The notes under the pieces are model-generated. The model saw only the letters and a list, made by a program, of their open reading frames with translations. It searched no databases and was not told the origin of the DNA. From positions 1-64,000 of the forward strand of contig NZ_JBDPMD010000035.1 of NCBI RefSeq assembly GCF_039871875.1: a DNA stretch of 64,000 nucleotides, read 5' to 3'. Numbering within the stretch: position 1 is the stretch's first letter; every line of letters starts with the position of its first letter. Of this stretch, positions 61,811 to 64,000 are shown piece after piece. The DNA is from Sphaerisporangium sp039871875. GTDB taxonomy: Bacteria > Actinomycetota > Actinomycetes > Streptosporangiales > Streptosporangiaceae. The translations under genes and the position numbers were made by a program.

Positions 61811-62029
61811 CTACCTCGGGGGCAGGACGCCGGCCTCGGCCAGCATCGCGTAGGTCCGCTCCTGCTCCTCGTCCAGGCCCGAGTACAGCAGAGCGAAGGC
61901 CTCCTGCTCGGCGCGCAGCACGGCCGCGGGGTCCCAGCCGTCACCGAGGGCGGCGAGCACCTCGGCACGGCGGCGCGCCTCGTGCGCGGTCAGGTCAAGC
62001 TCGAACACATGGGTGTGGTCAGGGTGCAT
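61811..62029 (-). CDS. Small conserved protein (DUF6400-like)
   Basis: 72 residues from ATG 62029. It reads MHPDHTHVFELDLTAHEARR, RAEVLAALGDGWDPAAVLRA, EQEAFALLYSGLDEEQERTY, a short helical protein typical of streptomycetes and relatives (I recall it as DUF6400; not searched). Acidic, with no membrane segment. It forms a two-gene unit with the zinc-ribbon gene. Divergent from the SHMT-like gene; an AT-rich inverted repeat lies in the gap. Confidence 0.72.
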   Translation of the reverse strand: MHPDHTHVFELDLTAHEARRRAEVLAALGDGWDPAAVLRAEQEAFALLYSGLDEEQERTYAMLAEAGVLPPR

Positions 62030-62065
62030 CAGATAGCTTTCGGTGGTGATTTGTCGGCTTTGACA

Positions 62066-62080
62066 CCTTATAAGAGTTAT
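62066..62080. promoter_or_regulatory. AT-rich inverted repeat in the divergent gap
   Basis: TTATAAGAGTTATAT contains TATAA-GAG-TTATA, perfect arms of five, unusually AT-rich for this genome. It lies about 40 bases before the small-protein operon and 85 before the SHMT-like gene; a TTGACA stands just before it on the plus strand. Position given to within a few bases. Confidence 0.45.
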
Positions 62081-62163
62081 ATGGGTGTCTGCTGGTCGGA
62101 GCGGGTATACCGCGCCCGGACGCCCCGAAGATCTCCACGTCCCGTCGAACGGAGCTGGTCACC

Positions 62164-63495
62164 CTGGACACGCACAGCCGCGTCGCACCCTGGGCCTCCC
62201 CCCGCGCGCTGAGGCGCCTGGCGGAGCTGGAGGCCGCCCTCGGCGGCCTCGACGCCGAGGGCGTATCCCGCACCGTCACCGCCGCGCTGGACGCGCACCG
62301 CCGCGCGTTCGACGACGACGGCATCGTGCTGTACGCCGGAACCAACACGATGAGCCCCCGCGCCCTCGCGGCGCACCGCGCGACGCTGTCCACCCGCCCC
62401 TCCATGGGGTGGCCCGGCGAGAAGTTCCAGGCCGGCCTGGACCACCTGGACGTGCTGGAGACGCTGACCCCGATGCGGGTGGCCGCGGTCATGGACGGCG
62501 GGTACGCCGAGGTGCGGCTGCAGAGCGCCACCATGGCCAACCTGGCCTGCTACACGGCCCTGGCCCGGCCGGGCGACACGGTCGCCGTGCTGCCGGAGGC
62601 GGCCGGCGGGCACGCCAGCCACCACGCGCAGGGCGCGGCCGGGGTGCGCGGGCTGCGGGTGGTGGACCTGCCCTACGACGCCGCCGCGTTCAACATCGAC
62701 CTGCGGCGCCTGCCCGCCTTCCTGCGCCGCGAGAACCCGGCGGTCGTGGTGATCGGCGGCAGCCTCATGCTGTTCCCGCACGACGTCGCGGCGGTGCGGG
62801 CCGCCTGCGACGAGACGGGCGCGACACTGATCTACGACGCCTCCCACGTGGCCGGGCTGATCGCGGGCGGCCGTTTCCAGCGCCCGCTGGCCGAGGGCGC
62901 GCACCTGCTCACCATGTCCACCTACAAGTCGTTCGGCGGCCCGCCCGGCGCGGCGATCGTCACCCGGGACGCCCGGCTGGCCGAGCGGGTGTCCGCCGCC
63001 GCCTACCCCGGCCTGACCGCCAACTACGACGCCGCGCGGCTCGCCCCGCTGGCCGTCACCGCCGCCGAGCTGGCCGAGCACGGTGCGGCGTACGCGGACG
63101 CCTGCATGGCCGGGGCCGCGGCGCTCGCCGGTGAGCTGCGCGCGGCCGGGTTCACCGTGGCGGCGGCGGAGCTCGGCTGCACGGCCTCCCACCACGTCGC
63201 GGTGGACGCCGCGGCGTTCGGCGGCGGCGACCCGGCGGCGCGGACGCTGGCGGCGGCGGGGATCTACCTCAGCGGCATCGGCCTGCCCGGCGCGGCGCCC
63301 GGCGAGCCGATGCGGGGCCTGCGGATCGGCACGCAGGAGGTGACCCGGCACGGGTTCGGCCCGCGGGAGATGGCGGCCGTGGCCGGCCTCATGGCCCGGG
63401 TGCTGCTCAAGGGCGAGGACCCGCCGGCGGTGCGTGCGGACGCCGTGGAATTGCGCCATTCGATGGGCGGGACGGCGTGGCCTTCCGATCGGTGA
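62164..63495 (+). CDS. Serine hydroxymethyltransferase-like PLP enzyme
   Basis: A fold-type I PLP enzyme related to GlyA. Marks are DGIVLYAGTNTMSPRALAAH, RPSMGWPGEKFQAGLDHLD, the PLP-Asp/His DASHVAGLIAGG and the PLP-Lys STYKSFGGPPGAAIV. The N-terminal helices (ALRRLAELEAALGGLDAEG, RTVTAALDAHRRAF) are protein-like, but no ATG, GTG or TTG is in frame between the stop near 62066 and GTG 62326. The start is placed at CTG 62164, with GGAG nine bases before it; CTG 62155 is possible. If GTG 62326 is used instead, about 54 residues are lost. 443 residues; substrate not certain. Confidence 0.75.
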   Translation: MDTHSRVAPWASPRALRRLAELEAALGGLDAEGVSRTVTAALDAHRRAFDDDGIVLYAGTNTMSPRALAAHRATLSTRPSMGWPGEKFQAGLDHLDVLETLTPMRVAAVMDGGYAEVRLQSATMANLACYTALARPGDTVAVLPEAAGGHASHHAQGAAGVRGLRVVDLPYDAAAFNIDLRRLPAFLRRENPAVVVIGGSLMLFPHDVAAVRAACDETGATLIYDASHVAGLIAGGRFQRPLAEGAHLLTMSTYKSFGGPPGAAIVTRDARLAERVSAAAYPGLTANYDAARLAPLAVTAAELAEHGAAYADACMAGAAALAGELRAAGFTVAAAELGCTASHHVAVDAAAFGGGDPAARTLAAAGIYLSGIGLPGAAPGEPMRGLRIGTQEVTRHGFGPREMAAVAGLMARVLLKGEDPPAVRADAVELRHSMGGTAWPSDR

Positions 63496-63516
63496 GGGCC
63501 GTTGCTTCAGATTATT

Positions 63517-63552
63517 ACTAGGACGACCTACAATTTAGTTGGACGTCCTAGT
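63517..63552. promoter_or_regulatory. Double operator before icmF
   Basis: ACTAGGACG and CGTCCTAGT are perfect 9-bp arms around 18 bases. Within them TAGGACGACCTA (63519-63530) and TTGGACGTCCTA (63539-63550) are two near-palindromic sites 20 bases apart, two helical turns. They end 18 bases before the start codon, so a dimer pair would cover the promoter. Confidence 0.65.
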
Positions 63553-63569
63553 ACCTCTGGAGGAACGCC

Positions 63570-64000
63570 GTGCACGTACCTGCCAATCCCGTACGCGTCG
63601 TCACAGCGGCGGCGCTGTTCGACGGGCACGACGCGGCCATCAACATCATGCGGCGCATCCTCCAGTCCCAGGGTGCGGAGGTGATCCACCTCGGCCACGA
63701 CCGGTCGGTGGAGGAGATCGTCACCGCGGCCGTGCAGGAGGACGCCCAGGCCGTGGCGGTCAGCTCCTACCAGGGCGGCCACGTCGAGTTCTTCACCTAC
63801 CTGGTGGACCTGCTGCGCGAACGGGGCGCCGGGCACGTCAAGGTGTACGGCGGGGGCGGCGGCGTCATCGTGCCCGCCGAGATCGCCGCGCTGGAGAAGC
63901 ACGGCGTGACCAAGGTCTTCTCCCCCGAGGACGGCCAGCGCCTCGGGCTCGCCGGCATGATCAACACGATCGTCGAGGCGTGCGACACCGACCTCACCGC
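63570..64000 (+). CDS. icmF: Fused isobutyryl-CoA mutase, 5' part only
   Basis: The first 143 codons; the gene continues past the window. GTG 63570 follows GGAGGAA. The protein opens with the cobalamin-binding domain (RVVTAAALFDGHDAAINIMR, RILQSQGAEVIHLGHDRSVE, AVSSYQGGHVEFF, KVYGGGGGVIVPAEIAALE, SPEDGQR). This is the N-terminus of IcmF, in which the B12 domain, a G-protein chaperone and the mutase domain are one chain; the rest is not visible. Known reaction: isobutyryl-CoA and n-butyryl-CoA exchange. A double palindromic operator lies directly upstream. Confidence 0.88.
   Translation, partial: MHVPANPVRVVTAAALFDGHDAAINIMRRILQSQGAEVIHLGHDRSVEEIVTAAVQEDAQAVAVSSYQGGHVEFFTYLVDLLRERGAGHVKVYGGGGGVIVPAEIAALEKHGVTKVFSPEDGQRLGLAGMINTIVEACDTDLT

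Overview
The window is high-GC actinobacterial chromosome. Codon use is GC3-rich, GTG/TTG starts are frequent, and there is a menaquinone route, a GarA/MerR/DUF151/GcvP block, a trp attenuator and a solitary ThyX. Gene content and protein style (tricorn protease homologue, DUF5999, many lipoproteins, orphan regulators) suggest a mycelial actinomycete of the Streptosporangiales/Streptomycetales kind. That placement is inference. I saw no phage, integrase, insertion sequence, CRISPR array, rRNA or tRNA gene.

Layout. 1-893: pyrimidine-rich compound tandem repeats, then a repeat-rich promoter region. 894-6930: short UvrA-type ABC ATPase, a broken SRPBCC gene and a tricorn-type protease. 6934-18327: SGNH hydrolase; menaquinone genes menF, menD, menB and menE; a CUT2-type sugar ABC transporter with a divergent GntR regulator; DedA; a small secreted protein. 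18600-25302: RpoD-like sigma factor, TetR regulator, several small conserved proteins, a hydrolase with a broken inverted copy, tandem repeats and a TPR protein. 25678-35054: glycine decarboxylase behind a tandem glycine riboswitch; MerR, DUF151, FtsR-type MerR and GarA-type FHA genes in the order known from mycobacteria; a nucleotidyltransferase/phosphomannomutase fusion; a CDP-alcohol phosphatidyltransferase. 35393-45315: methyltransferase, acyl-CoA dehydrogenase, a glutamine-amidotransferase homologue lacking its nucleophile, flavohaemoprotein, a ubiquitin-like protein, ThyX, a TrpE-TrpG fusion with leader peptide and attenuator, and a CocE-type hydrolase. 45506-56065: DUF3311/SSF permease pair, Ser/Thr kinase, secreted S33 peptidase, a repetitive membrane protein, Ppx/GppA phosphatase, and an MFS exporter with a divergent TetR regulator. 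56078-64000: a two-gene operon of a membrane KAP-type P-loop NTPase and a large unknown protein, an orphan CHASE3-type histidine kinase, two small proteins, an SHMT-like PLP enzyme, and the 5' end of a fused isobutyryl-CoA mutase.

How the parts work together. MenF/D/B/E supply several menaquinone steps. The FHA protein carries a GarA-like TTS phospho-motif and sits with FtsR-type and DUF151 genes, linking kinase signalling to central metabolism; gcvP next to it is under direct glycine control by RNA. Tryptophan synthesis is controlled by a WW leader peptide and a classic terminator. Several divergent pairs share near-palindromic operators visible in the DNA (GntR/ABC, TetR/MFS, the icmF promoter).

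The least explained unit, and the best candidate for an undescribed system, is the KAP NTPase plus 622-residue partner operon (56078-59637). Other loose ends are the amidotransferase homologue with Ala in place of Cys, the ubiquitin-like protein without GG, the orphan protease-propeptide-like protein, and the SHMT-like gene with no ordinary start codon.
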